This document shows, one piece after another, positions 1 through 8,441 of a DNA stretch of 64,000 nucleotides. Made by a program: the position numbers and the translations under genes. The notes below the pieces were generated by a model. It ran no database searches, had not been told where the DNA came from, and saw nothing but the letters and a program-made list of their open reading frames with translations. The stretch comes from Aurantimonas marina. Its GTDB lineage: Bacteria > Pseudomonadota > Alphaproteobacteria > Rhizobiales > Rhizobiaceae. The stretch covers positions 496,001-560,000 of the forward strand of contig NZ_JADDXW010000001.1 of the NCBI RefSeq assembly GCF_017183135.1. The letters run 5' to 3'. Position 1 is the stretch's first letter. Each line of letters begins with the position of its first letter.

Positions 1-339
1 ATCGCCGTCCCCGATGAAAGCTTCGACGCGGTCCTCGCCCTCAACCTCCTGCATCTTGTGGAGGACAGGGACGCCGCCATCGCCAGGGTCGCGGCCCTCC
101 TGAAGCCGGGTGGCGCCTTCGTCACCAGTACCGCATGCCTGGCCGACGGGATGAAATGGTTCAGACTGGTAGCGCCGATCGGGCGGTTTTTCGGTGTCAT
201 TCCCCTCGTCCGAATCTTCGGCAAGGCCGATCTCGAGGGCAGCCTGACCCGAGGTGGCTTTACGATCGTCCAGGAATGGCAGCCGAAAAACAACGCTGCA
301 GTCTTTATCGTCGCGGTGAAGGATACGGGAGCGGACTGA
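1..339 (+). CDS. class I SAM-dependent methyltransferase, C-terminal part
   Basis: The frame is open from the first base, so the true start lies upstream of the window. The visible 112 codons open with a hydrophobic strand plus acidic residues (DAVLALNLLHLVED), the usual post-motif II region of class I methyltransferases. A 'LLKPGG' turn of the kind preceding motif III follows at about residue 34. The tail contains a hydrophobic segment (FRLVAPIGRFFGVIPLVRIF), which fits a membrane-associated or lipid-like substrate. The SAM-binding motif I is outside the window, so the substrate cannot be inferred. The next gene starts 136 bases downstream on the same strand. Confidence 0.75.
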   Translation: MAVPDESFDAVLALNLLHLVEDRDAAIARVAALLKPGGAFVTSTACLADGMKWFRLVAPIGRFFGVIPLVRIFGKADLEGSLTRGGFTIVQEWQPKNNAAVFIVAVKDTGAD

Positions 340-475
340 AGCGGTCCGCGCCTTCCGGCCGCAGAGACGCTTTCGGAACCGGGTCGGGCATCAACGCCCC
401 TTCCCCCCGCCCCCCTTCCCGCATAGCCTCCGCCGGGCAATCCCCGCCGCTCATCCAACCCGGTCCCGCCCGCCC

Positions 476-1837
476 GTGTCCCTGAAAACCCGCCTCGCCG
501 CCACCTTGAGCGCCGCGTTCCTGGCGATCCTGATCATCGGCGCCTTCTTGACCTACGATCAGGCGCGCGAAAACGTCGCGGCCGAGCTCTCCGCCGCCCG
601 CAGCGTCGCCGCCAACCGGGTTGCCCAGCTCGTCGCCAAGCTGCCCGCCTCGCGCGACACGGCGGCGGAACTTGCCAGCTTCGTGCGTGCCTTCAACGGC
701 GACCGGCACGTGCAGGTACTCTTGATCGATTCCACCGGCGCGGTGCGCGATTTTTCCACGCCCGCCAAGAATTACGGCGCCCTGCCGGACTGGTTCGTCC
801 GCCTGCTCGCGCCGGACACCGCGACCACGGTCATGCCCTTGTCCGGCGCCGCCTTGCCGATGACCGCCGTCGCGGTCTCGATCGACCCGCGCAACGAGAT
901 CGCCACCACCTGGACCGATCTCGCCGTCGGCCTCGCCATTCTCGTCCTGTTCGTGCTGGTCGCCTTTGCCGCCATCTGGGTGGTCGCCGACCGTGCGCTG
1001 CGGCCGCTCGGGGCGATCCAGGCGGCCTTCACCCGCATCGGCGGCGGTGATTATACGACCTGCGTCGCGCCGTCCGGGCCGCCGGAAATGCGGGCGCTCG
1101 CCACCCGTTGCAACGAGATGGCCGCGCGGCTCGAAGAGATTTCCGCCCGCAACCGCCGCCTGTCGGAACAGCTGTCGCGGCTGCAGGACGAGGAGCGGGC
1201 GGAGCTGGCGCGCGACCTCCACGACGACATCGGGCCGCTGCTGTTTGCCATCGACGTCGATGCCTCGGCCATCGCCCGCCTCGCCGGCGCCAAACAGCCG
1301 GTGACGGGCCGCGCCGAAGCGATCAAGACCGCCGCCCACCGCGCAAGGCAGGAGGTGCGGCGCATCCTCACTGATCTCAGGCCCGGCCTCACCCCCGGCC
1401 TTGGCCTGAAGGCCGCGATCGAGGAACTGGTCGCCGAGCTGTCCCGCCGCCATCCCGATATCGCCTTTTCGGCGGAGCTGGCCGAAGGCGACTGGGGCGG
1501 GCCGCTGGAGATGCTGGTTCACCGGGCGGTGCGCGAGGGGCTCGACAATGCACTGCGCCACGGCGCGCCGACGCGCATCGCCGTCCGGCTGGCGGAGACC
1601 GACCGCGACCTCGCCTTCAGCGTCACCGACGATGGCGGCGGCCTTCGGGAGACCGGCACCGCCGGCGGATTCGGGCTGATCGGCATGCGCGAGCGGGTGG
1701 AGGCGGCCGGCGGCGAATTGACGGTGTCGCAGGTGCCGTTGCCGCCCGGCGTGCGGCTGCAAGGCCGGGTGCCGCTTTCCCGTGACAGCATTACTCCCGG
1801 CGCGGTAGTCTCCGACGAGAGTGGAGACGCGGCATGA
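476..1837 (+). CDS. NarX/DegS-type sensor histidine kinase of the quinoprotein cluster
   Basis: 453 residues from a GTG start. Membrane segments lie at about residues 8-27 and 148-171, bracketing a periplasmic sensor region of about 120 residues. A HAMP linker follows (about 172-225), then a HisKA_3 dimerisation domain with the phospho-acceptor in DLHDDIGP (His249), and a HATPase_c domain with an N-box-like EGLDNALRHG and the glycine box GGFGLIGMRERV. The ATGA overlap with the next gene couples it to a LuxR-type response regulator. By position it should sense an alcohol or redox signal and control the quinoprotein genes that follow; that role is inferred. Pseudomonas quinoprotein ethanol dehydrogenase systems have comparable kinase/LuxR-regulator pairs. 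Confidence 0.88.
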   Translation: MSLKTRLAATLSAAFLAILIIGAFLTYDQARENVAAELSAARSVAANRVAQLVAKLPASRDTAAELASFVRAFNGDRHVQVLLIDSTGAVRDFSTPAKNYGALPDWFVRLLAPDTATTVMPLSGAALPMTAVAVSIDPRNEIATTWTDLAVGLAILVLFVLVAFAAIWVVADRALRPLGAIQAAFTRIGGGDYTTCVAPSGPPEMRALATRCNEMAARLEEISARNRRLSEQLSRLQDEERAELARDLHDDIGPLLFAIDVDASAIARLAGAKQPVTGRAEAIKTAAHRARQEVRRILTDLRPGLTPGLGLKAAIEELVAELSRRHPDIAFSAELAEGDWGGPLEMLVHRAVREGLDNALRHGAPTRIAVRLAETDRDLAFSVTDDGGGLRETGTAGGFGLIGMRERVEAAGGELTVSQVPLPPGVRLQGRVPLSRDSITPGAVVSDESGDAA

Positions 1838-2472
1838 AGATCCTGATCGTCGACGATCACACGGTTGTGCGCGACGGCGTCAGGCGGTTGGTCGAGGCTT
1901 TGCCGGCGACGGCGATCGCCGAGGCCGAAACCCCCTCCGAGGCGCTGGCCGAGTTTCGCAAATTCCGGCCGGACGTCACCGTACTCGACATCAATTTGAA
2001 GAATGGCAGCGGCCTCGACACCCTGCGCCGCTTGCGCGCCGACGACCCGAAGGCGAAAGTCGTCGTCTTCTCCATGTATTCCGACCTCGTCTATGCCGCC
2101 TCGGCCCGGCGCGACGGCGCGCTCGGCTATGTCTCGAAGAGCGCGCCGACCGACGAGCTCCTGGTGGCGATCGAAAAGGCGCTTGTTGGCGAAAGCTATG
2201 TCGACAGCGAGACGACGGCGCTGATGGCCCGCCACGAGACCGCGGAAGGCGGAACGAAGGAGCTGTCGCGGCGCGAATTGCAGATCCTGCACATGCTCGG
2301 CGAGGGCAAGAGCCTCACCGACATCGCGCAAGGGCTCGGCGTCGCCTACAAGACCATCGCCAACACCTCCTCGCGCATGAAGGAGAAGCTCGGCGTCGAC
2401 CGCACCTCCGACCTCGTGCGCTTTGCGCTGGAGACGAAGGGCGGCCGGATGCTCGATCGCGAGCGGCCATGA
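1834..2472 (+). CDS. LuxR/NarL-family response regulator
   Basis: 212 residues. The receiver domain covers about residues 1-118, with the acidic pair Asp7/Asp8, phospho-acceptor Asp52 (VLDINL) and conserved Lys102. A LuxR-type helix-turn-helix follows at about 142-200 (LSRRELQILHMLGEGKSLTDIA). The four-base ATGA overlap with the kinase gene makes the two a translationally coupled pair. The likely targets are the quinoprotein genes downstream (2697 onward) and the divergent xox genes, by analogy with ExaE/AgmR-type regulators of quinoprotein alcohol dehydrogenases. The recognition helix reads YKTIANTSSRMKEKLGV, typical of NarL proteins. Confidence 0.9.
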   Translation: MKILIVDDHTVVRDGVRRLVEALPATAIAEAETPSEALAEFRKFRPDVTVLDINLKNGSGLDTLRRLRADDPKAKVVVFSMYSDLVYAASARRDGALGYVSKSAPTDELLVAIEKALVGESYVDSETTALMARHETAEGGTKELSRRELQILHMLGEGKSLTDIAQGLGVAYKTIANTSSRMKEKLGVDRTSDLVRFALETKGGRMLDRERP

Positions 2473-2501
2473 GTTTCAGGGTTTCGCCGGCTTTCGGGAA
2501 G

Positions 2502-2518
2502 ACGGGAAGTTGTCCCGT
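2502..2518. promoter_or_regulatory. short palindrome, candidate operator
   Basis: ACGGGA, five bases, TCCCGT is a perfect 6-bp inverted repeat just after the regulator gene and about 180 bases before the beta-propeller gene. It could be a binding site for the NarL-type regulator or the base of a small hairpin. No second copy was recognised near xoxF, so support is weak. Confidence 0.2.
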
Positions 2519-2696
2519 TGTGGCGCCGGAAATCCTCTGCTTAGCTTTCACCATCGAGGTTGCTTCCCGCCCTGCTGCTCCCAAAGCCGGGACGATCGGG
2601 GCGACCTCGTTCCACCGCGGCAGGATCGGCGGGATGGCGCTACGTGGTTTGATGGACGGTGGGCACCGGCAATCGAACAGAAGGAACGAGCGGGTC

Positions 2697-3671
2697 ATGA
2701 GACGACTGATGAGCGTGGCTCTCGCCGCGACGCTGGCGCTGTCGGCCAGCCCCGCTTTTGCCTACAAGATCTTCGTCTCAAACGAGAAGGGCAACGACAT
2801 CACCGTCCTCGATTCGGAGGATTTCTCGGTCATCGACACCTTCGAGGTCGGCCAGCGGCCGCGCGGGATCGCCGTCAGCGCCGACGGCAGCCAGATTTTC
2901 GTCTGCGCCAGCGACGACGACACCATCCAGGTCTATGACACGGCGACCTACAAGTTTCTCAAGACCCTCCCCTCCGGCCCCGACCCGGAACTGCTGATCC
3001 TGTCGCCGGATGGCAAGCGGCTCTATGTCGCCAATGAGGACGACAATCTCGTCACCGCGATCGATCTCGAAACCGGCGCGCGCCTCGCCGAAATCCCGGT
3101 CGGGGTCGAGCCGGAGGGCATGGCGGTCTCGCCGGACGGAACCACCATCGTCAACACGTCGGAAACGACGAACATGGCGCACTTCATCGACCGCGAGAGC
3201 CACCGGATCACCGCCAACGTCCTGGTCGATTCCCGGCCCCGCTTCGCCGAGTACAAGCAGGACGGCTCCGAGGTCTGGGTGTCGGCCGAGATCGGCGGCA
3301 CGGTCAGCGTGATCGACGCGGCCACGAAGGAGATCAAGGCGAAGATCACCTTCGAAATTCAAGGCATTCGCTCCGAGGCGATCCAGCCGGTCGGCGTCAG
3401 GATCACCAAGGACGGCAAGAAGGCCTATGTTGCGCTCGGGCCGGCCAACCGCGTCGCGGTGATCGATGCCAAGACCTATGAGGTCGTCGACTATCTGCTC
3501 GTCGGCCAGCGGGTCTGGCAGCTGGCCTTCTCGCCGGGCGAAACGCACCTCTTCACCACCAACGGCGTCTCCAACGACATCTCGATTATCGACGTCGAAG
3601 ATGACGAGGTGATCAAGTCTGTCCAGGTCGGGCAACAGCCCTGGGGCATCGCCGTCACCCCCGGCGAATAA
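2697..3671 (+). CDS. PQQ-dependent catabolism-associated YVTN beta-propeller protein
   Basis: 324 residues. The frame is open far upstream into the regulator gene, but the start is set at the ATG at 2697, which opens a clear signal peptide (MRRLMSVALAATLALSASPAFA) behind an AAGGA-like site. The mature protein is built of repeated beta-propeller blades with motifs such as DSEDFSVIDTFEVGQRPRGI, ISPDGKRLYVANEDDN-like turns and PWGIAVTPG at the end. Such proteins are encoded with quinoprotein alcohol dehydrogenase ABC systems (TIGR03866-like). It is periplasmic; its biochemical role is not established and a scaffold or electron-relay function is only a guess. Fifty-three bases separate it from the next gene. 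Confidence 0.88.
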   Translation: MRRLMSVALAATLALSASPAFAYKIFVSNEKGNDITVLDSEDFSVIDTFEVGQRPRGIAVSADGSQIFVCASDDDTIQVYDTATYKFLKTLPSGPDPELLILSPDGKRLYVANEDDNLVTAIDLETGARLAEIPVGVEPEGMAVSPDGTTIVNTSETTNMAHFIDRESHRITANVLVDSRPRFAEYKQDGSEVWVSAEIGGTVSVIDAATKEIKAKITFEIQGIRSEAIQPVGVRITKDGKKAYVALGPANRVAVIDAKTYEVVDYLLVGQRVWQLAFSPGETHLFTTNGVSNDISIIDVEDDEVIKSVQVGQQPWGIAVTPGE

Positions 3672-3724
3672 GCTGGCGGACGGAGCGAGGCGCACAACGC
3701 GGACTTTTGGGAGAGAACCGAGCA

Positions 3725-4318
3725 ATGAAACGAATCTGGCTCTTGCTGATGGCGGCGATCCTCGCCTTCGCGCCGATTACGGTCGTTGCCGCGCAGGACG
3801 CGGGGGCAGCGGGAGAGGCGGCAGCTAATAACGACGACGACGATGATGCGACCGGCGCCGCGATGGTGCCAACGGCTGCGGATCTGACCATCCCGAAGGG
3901 CTCCGAGCTGATGCCGGCGAGCGCCCTCAATGGCGACCAGATCGGCCTTCCGCCCGTCTCGCTGTCCAGCCAGATCGTCACGCCGCTGGTCCTCGGCGCC
4001 CCGGACAGCGCGTTCGCCGTCAGTCACACCGACATCTATCTTCGGGCCAACCAGGCCTATCGCTGGGACATCGCCTCCGAGGGTGGGCTCGAATACAAGT
4101 TCCACGCGCCCGGCTTTTTCCGCAATGTCTGGATGAACCAGATCGTCATCTCCGATCTTGAAGTTCACATGGCCGGCCCGCCCGCCTGGCTGGAATTCGA
4201 CGCGGCCGGCGTAATCACCGTGCAGTTTCAGACCACCCGGCCCGGCCGCTACGACTGGTATGTCGAGGGACTCGACGAAGAACAGGGCATGAAAGGCACG
4301 ATCACCATCGTTCCCTAG
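3725..4318 (+). CDS. periplasmic cupredoxin-like protein without cysteine
   Basis: 197 residues from the ATG at 3725, which begins a signal peptide cleaved near AQDAG (about residue 23). A linker of Asn-Asn followed by five aspartates lies at residues 35-41. The C-terminal hundred residues form a beta-rich domain ending in PGRYDWYVEG and GMKGTITIV, which resemble the last strands of cupredoxins. The classical Cys-His-Met copper ligands are not evident, as there is no Cys in the mature protein. It sits between the beta-propeller protein and the ABC transporter, so it probably belongs to the same periplasmic system. Function unknown; the fold assignment is tentative. Confidence 0.7.
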   Translation: MKRIWLLLMAAILAFAPITVVAAQDAGAAGEAAANNDDDDDATGAAMVPTAADLTIPKGSELMPASALNGDQIGLPPVSLSSQIVTPLVLGAPDSAFAVSHTDIYLRANQAYRWDIASEGGLEYKFHAPGFFRNVWMNQIVISDLEVHMAGPPAWLEFDAAGVITVQFQTTRPGRYDWYVEGLDEEQGMKGTITIVP

Positions 4319-4435
4319 CGCGGATGGGCGCCGCCACGAACCCCACTTCCGACCTGTTTTCCCGACCGGCCCCGCGATAGGCTGCCGGCGGGTTCCACCG
4401 ACCGCAACGGAGCACGATGCTTAGATGCCGCGACA

Positions 4436-5227
4436 ATGACACCCGATCTTAGCGCCGGGACGCCGGACGCTCCTCCCGCGCTCGATGTTCGTCGTGTCAG
4501 CCATTCCTATGGCGCCCGCAAGGCCCTCGACGACGTCTCCTTCGCCGTCCCGCAGGGCTCGTTCACCGCACTCCTTGGCCCCAACGGTGCTGGCAAATCG
4601 ACGCTGTTCTCGCTGGTGACCCGGCTGTTCAACGTCCGTGATGGCGAAATCCGCATTCTCGGCCGCCGCCTGAACGAGGAGCCGGGCGAGGCGCTGCGCC
4701 GCCTGGGCGTCGTCTTCCAGGCCCGCACGCTCGATCTCGACCTGTCGATCCGCCAGAACCTCAAATACCACGCCGCCCTGCACGGAATGACCGGTGCGGA
4801 CGCCAAACTGCGGATCACGGAGATCCTCCACGGCTCCGAACTCATCGACCGGATGGGCGAGAAGGCGCGCAACCTCTCCGGCGGTCAGCTTCGGCGCATC
4901 GAGATCGTCCGGGCCTTCATGCACCGGCCCCGCCTGATCCTGCTCGACGAGCCGACCGTCGGCCTCGACATCCGCTCGCGCGCCGAGATCGTCTCGGAGG
5001 TGCGGCGGCTGGTGAAGGAGGAAGGCGTCAGCGTCCTGTGGGCCACCCATCTCATCGACGAGATCGACGAGACCGACCGGGTCGTGGTGCTCCACAATGG
5101 CAAGGTTCTGGCCGAAGGCGACGTCCCCGATATCGTCGCGGCGGAAAGCGCCGGCTCGATCCGCGAGGCCTTCACCCGCCTCACCGGATTGGCCAGGAGC
5201 ACCGTCGAACCGGAGATGGCCTCGTGA
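4436..5227 (+). CDS. ABC transporter ATP-binding protein, quinoprotein-associated
   Basis: 263 residues with Walker A GPNGAGKST at 48-56, signature LSGGQLRR at 147-154, Walker B LILLDEP at 167-173 and an H-loop in VLWATHLIDEIDE. It is the ATPase of an ABC-2 type transporter. Its resemblance and location next to beta-propeller and quinoprotein genes match the PQQ-dependent alcohol dehydrogenase system family (TIGR03864-like). It overlaps the permease gene by four bases (GTGA), so the two are co-translated. The substrate is not known for any family member I can recall. Confidence 0.9.
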   Translation: MTPDLSAGTPDAPPALDVRRVSHSYGARKALDDVSFAVPQGSFTALLGPNGAGKSTLFSLVTRLFNVRDGEIRILGRRLNEEPGEALRRLGVVFQARTLDLDLSIRQNLKYHAALHGMTGADAKLRITEILHGSELIDRMGEKARNLSGGQLRRIEIVRAFMHRPRLILLDEPTVGLDIRSRAEIVSEVRRLVKEEGVSVLWATHLIDEIDETDRVVVLHNGKVLAEGDVPDIVAAESAGSIREAFTRLTGLARSTVEPEMAS

Positions 5228-6069
5228 GCACCCCGGCAAGCGTTCCGGTGGACGCAACCCCCGGCGGCTTTCCGCTGTCTGCCTATCTCATCTGCTTTCG
5301 CGGCATCGTCTGGCGCGAGGCACTGCGCTTCCTGCATCAGCGCGAGCGCTTCGTCTCGGCGCTGGTGCGCCCGCTGCTCTGGCTGTTCATCTTCGCCGCC
5401 GGCTTTCGCCAGGTGCTCGGCGTCTCGATCACGCCGCCCTACCAGACCTACATTCTCTATGAGGTCTACATCACGCCCGGCCTCGTCGGCATGATCCTGT
5501 TGTTCAACGGCATGCAGTCGTCGCTGTCGATGGTCTACGACCGCGAGACCGGCGCCATGAAGACGCTGCTCGTCTCGCCGCTGCCGCGCTGGTTCCTGCT
5601 CGTCTCCAAGCTCGCCGCCGGCGTCGCGGTCGGCATCGTCCAGGTCTATGTGTTCTTCGCCATCGCCTGGTTCTGGGAAGTTCAGCCGCATTGGACCGGT
5701 TATCCCTATGTGTTGCCGGCGCTGATCCTCACCGGGCTGATGCTCGGCTCGCTCGGCATGCTCCTGTCCTCGCTGGTCAAGCAGCTGGAGAATTTCGCCG
5801 GAGTCATGAACTTCGTGATCTTCCCGATGTATTTCGCCTCCTCCGCCCTCTATCCGCTGTGGCGGGTGCAGGAATCGAGCCCACTGCTCTACACGATCAC
5901 CCTGTTCAACCCGTTCACCCACGCGGTGGAACTGGTGCGGTTCGCGCTTTACGGCGAGATCAACTGGCAAGCGCTCGCCGTCGTCGTCGGCTGCACCATC
6001 GTCTTCCTCGGCGGCGCCATCCTCGCCTACGATCCGGCGCGCGGCCTGATCAGCCGCAAGCGCCAATGA
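5224..6069 (+). CDS. ABC-2 type permease, quinoprotein-associated (PedC-like)
   Basis: 281 residues from the GTG at 5224, which overlaps the ATPase stop codon; longer versions would run inside the ATPase gene. About six hydrophobic segments are visible, from LVRPLLWLFIFAAGF through IVFLGGAILAYDPARGL, and a conserved cytoplasmic turn YDRETGAMKTLLVSPLPRW typical of ABC-2 exporters. It pairs with the preceding ATPase to form a probable exporter or extractor in the inner membrane, related to the phenylethanol-cluster PedC permeases (TIGR03861-like). ABC-2 permeases normally work without a periplasmic binding protein, so the nearby XoxJ should not be assumed to feed it. Confidence 0.88.
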   Translation: MSTPASVPVDATPGGFPLSAYLICFRGIVWREALRFLHQRERFVSALVRPLLWLFIFAAGFRQVLGVSITPPYQTYILYEVYITPGLVGMILLFNGMQSSLSMVYDRETGAMKTLLVSPLPRWFLLVSKLAAGVAVGIVQVYVFFAIAWFWEVQPHWTGYPYVLPALILTGLMLGSLGMLLSSLVKQLENFAGVMNFVIFPMYFASSALYPLWRVQESSPLLYTITLFNPFTHAVELVRFALYGEINWQALAVVVGCTIVFLGGAILAYDPARGLISRKRQ

Positions 6070-6124
6070 GCCGCCATCGCCAGGACCTCGCAACCCGGCC
6101 CAAGCGCGATCGAGGGAGGTCGTG

Positions 6125-6904
6125 ATGACCGCGTACCGCAAGTTCACGAGGATTCGGATTGCCTGCTTGTTTCTGGGCGGGAGCGTCGCATTGTTGTGGC
6201 CGACGATGGCGACCGCCCAGAATGGCGCGGCGCCGCGCGACATTCCCGAAGGCTTCGTCCTTCCCGGTCCGCCGCCCGTCAACGCGCCGGAAGCCGGGGC
6301 ATCTAGGCCCGCCGCCCCGTCCGAAGCCCCGGCCGACCCGATGGCCTTCGCCCGCACGCCGGAAAAGGCGACGACCGATTGGCCCTGCGTCCAGCGCCGC
6401 GTCGAGACGATCTCGCCGGCCCAGATCTGGAACGGCCCCGACCTCTCACGCGCCGAAGATGTCGAGCGGACCGAGGCGATGCGGGCGCTGGTCGACCGGG
6501 TCGTCGCGCGCCGGCATTCTCTCGACGAGGCGGAGACCATGGTCAGGGCGTCCGTCCATGAACTCCCACCAGCCGAGCGTCAGGCAACGGCAACGGCGCT
6601 GTTTATCGACATCCTCGACCGGCTGAATGCAGAACGCGGCGAGGTGATGGCCGGCATCGAGCGCTACGGCGCCAAGCAGAAGGCGCTGGCGCAAAGATTG
6701 CGCGAGGAGAGCGCGGAATTCGCCAGGCTGCGGCAGCGGCCGGACGCCTCGCCGACCAAGATCGAGGAAGCGCGTCAGGCGCTGGTCTGGGACACCCGCA
6801 TCTTCGACGAGCGCCGCCAATCCCTCACCTATGTCTGCGAGGTGCCGGTGCTGATTGAGCAACGCGCCTTCGGCCTCGGCCGGGCGATCGCCAGCGCACT
6901 GTGA
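6125..6904 (+). CDS. conserved periplasmic protein of the quinoprotein cluster, function unknown
   Basis: 259 residues from the ATG at 6125; a GTG one codon earlier is too close to the GGGAGG site at 6114-6119. A signal peptide ends near MATAQNG (about residue 33). A Pro/Ala-rich linker follows, with the motif FVLPGPPPVNAP, then a mainly helical domain with charged heptad-like stretches (AKQKALAQRLREESAEFARL). Two cysteines (WPCVQRR near the middle, YVCEVPV near the end) could form a disulphide. It lies 55 bases after the permease on the same strand and converges with the next gene. I do not recognise a characterised family; context suggests a partner of the ABC transporter. Confidence 0.72.
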   Translation: MTAYRKFTRIRIACLFLGGSVALLWPTMATAQNGAAPRDIPEGFVLPGPPPVNAPEAGASRPAAPSEAPADPMAFARTPEKATTDWPCVQRRVETISPAQIWNGPDLSRAEDVERTEAMRALVDRVVARRHSLDEAETMVRASVHELPPAERQATATALFIDILDRLNAERGEVMAGIERYGAKQKALAQRLREESAEFARLRQRPDASPTKIEEARQALVWDTRIFDERRQSLTYVCEVPVLIEQRAFGLGRAIASAL

Positions 6905-6926
6905 TCGGACAGCTCGAAACGCGCGT

Positions 6927-7553
6927 CTATTCGTCCGGCCGCGGCTCCGGCTCGGACGGCGCCAGCGCATAGCCGGCTTCCGCCCAGCCATCGGTACCGT
7001 CCGGATACCAATGGACGGCCGTATAGCCGGTTCGGATCGCCCGCTTGGCGGCGTTGTAGCTCATCCAGCAATCGCGCAGGCAGTAGATGACGATGGGTCG
7101 GCTCTTGTCGCCTTGCGTGACTTCGGCGAGCCCCTCGAGGAGATAGCGCTCCATTGCCGGCGCCAGCTCGCCATAGCCGGTATCCACCAGCCAGATCGAG
7201 CCGGGAATATTGCTGCGCGGCTTCGGCCGCCAGATCGTATCGGCGGGAAGGCCCTTCGGACGCGGCGCGCGCGGCAGGACGTCGACGAAGGCAGCGCCCC
7301 TGTCATGCAGCGTCTTGGCGGCCGCCGTGTCGACGACGGTGCCGCCCGCAAGACTGGCCGGGACCGGCGCGCGATAGGCCTCGGTCCGGTAGTCCGCGGG
7401 CTCGGGGAGGATTGCGGTCGCGGCCGCCTCGGCCGCCGCATCCTCCTTAGCGGACACTGGAAGCGGCGCGAGGACGAACGCCAGGATGATCCACATAAGG
7501 GCGCTCGCGCGAACCAGGCCGAACAGGGCGGCCGGCGGGCGGGCCGCTCTCAT
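6927..7553 (-). CDS. rhodanese-like 'CXXCW' PQQ-associated protein
   Basis: 208 residues. The start is the ATG at 7553, whose ATGA overlaps the stop of the upstream xoxJ gene; the longer open frame lies inside xoxJ. An N-terminal signal/membrane segment (ALMWIILAFVLAPLPVSA) is followed by a rhodanese-like domain whose loop reads YCLRDCWMSYNAAKR, with Cys158 and Cys162 before Trp163. The family is named for a CXXCW motif (TIGR03865-like), although here three residues separate the cysteines. It is periplasmic and last in the xoxF-xoxG-xoxJ transcription unit. A thiol relay or maturation role is suggested by the cysteines but unproven. Confidence 0.85.
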   Translation of the reverse strand: MRAARPPAALFGLVRASALMWIILAFVLAPLPVSAKEDAAAEAAATAILPEPADYRTEAYRAPVPASLAGGTVVDTAAAKTLHDRGAAFVDVLPRAPRPKGLPADTIWRPKPRSNIPGSIWLVDTGYGELAPAMERYLLEGLAEVTQGDKSRPIVIYCLRDCWMSYNAAKRAIRTGYTAVHWYPDGTDGWAEAGYALAPSEPEPRPDE

Positions 7554-8437
7554 CCCTTCGGCTCCAGCGATTCCGGTGCCGGCTTGCCAGCCTTCGACAC
7601 GATCGGCTGGTCCTGCTCGTCGAGTAGCGGCACGCCGTAGGACAACAAAATCTCGTCGATCTCGTCCTGGTATTCCTGGATCGCGCGGTTGAGCGTGCGC
7701 TTCCACTGCTGGTCGGATGCGCGGACGCCCATGGTGATCCGGAAGCTCGTCGCCGGCCCCTTGCCTTCATGGGTGAGCGGCACGACGGCGTAATCCTTGC
7801 CCGATTCCTTGGCGTAATAGCCGGCCATCGGCCCCCAGAGGATCGCCGCGTCGATCTCGCCACTGTCGAGGTCGTCGATCATCGCCTTGGCGGAATTGTC
7901 GAACCGCGTGTCGATCATCAGCTGGTACGGTTTGGCCTTGCCGATCAGACCGGCGCGGGCGAGGTAGGTGGCCGGCGGCGTGCCGGCGACGATCCCGATG
8001 CGCTTGTCCTTCAGCTTCGGGTCCGCGATCGTCTCGACGCCGGCGAGGTCGCCGTCCTTCGGATAGACCAGCGCATAGGCCGTCCGGTAATAGGCGTTGG
8101 TGTTCTGAACCAGCTCGTCGCCCTGCGGATAGCTCATGATGACGTCGCACAGATTGGAACCGAGCGTCATCCGCACGAAGCCGGTCGCCTGCGGAAAATA
8201 GGTGTAGGACACCGATTGCCGCCCCAGCCTGTCAGCCAGGAACCGGGCGACTTCCTGCTCAAAGCCCGCTTCGACCTCGTTGGAAAACGGCATGTTGTTG
8301 GGGTCCGCGCACACGCGCAGCACATTAGGATCGACCAGCTCGATCTCACCGCCGAATTCCCGGTCCTGGGCCGGCGCCGGCGCCGCAAGCACCAGGGCGC
8401 TGGCCATTCCGACGATAACTGCGGCGTAGCGGATCAT
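7550..8437 (-). CDS. xoxJ: XoxJ/MoxJ-like periplasmic binding protein
   Basis: 295 residues with a signal peptide ending near APAPAQD. The mature protein has the periplasmic solute-binding fold seen in quinoprotein dehydrogenase-associated binding proteins (TIGR03871-like), with VCADPNNMPFSNE at its start and TGFVRMTLGSNLCDVIMSYP in the first lobe. The ATG at 8437 was chosen because it starts the signal peptide four bases after the xoxG stop; upstream codons would overlap xoxG. In methylotrophs XoxJ proteins are thought to help activate XoxF rather than carry a transported solute. Order xoxF-xoxG-xoxJ is the classical one. Confidence 0.9.
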   Translation of the reverse strand: MIRYAAVIVGMASALVLAAPAPAQDREFGGEIELVDPNVLRVCADPNNMPFSNEVEAGFEQEVARFLADRLGRQSVSYTYFPQATGFVRMTLGSNLCDVIMSYPQGDELVQNTNAYYRTAYALVYPKDGDLAGVETIADPKLKDKRIGIVAGTPPATYLARAGLIGKAKPYQLMIDTRFDNSAKAMIDDLDSGEIDAAILWGPMAGYYAKESGKDYAVVPLTHEGKGPATSFRITMGVRASDQQWKRTLNRAIQEYQDEIDEILLSYGVPLLDEQDQPIVSKAGKPAPESLEPKG

Positions 8438-8441
8438 CGCA

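Noticed and set aside
305-1762. 485-residue open frame on the minus strand opposite the sensor kinase
   Set aside because: It is the mirror of a GC-rich coding region, rich in Arg/Gly/Asp with no domain and no ribosome site. The plus-strand kinase motifs are clear.
1821-2696. Long N-terminal extension of the beta-propeller frame through the regulator gene
   Set aside because: It lies in another frame over the response regulator, has no conserved pattern, and the signal peptide begins only at 2697.
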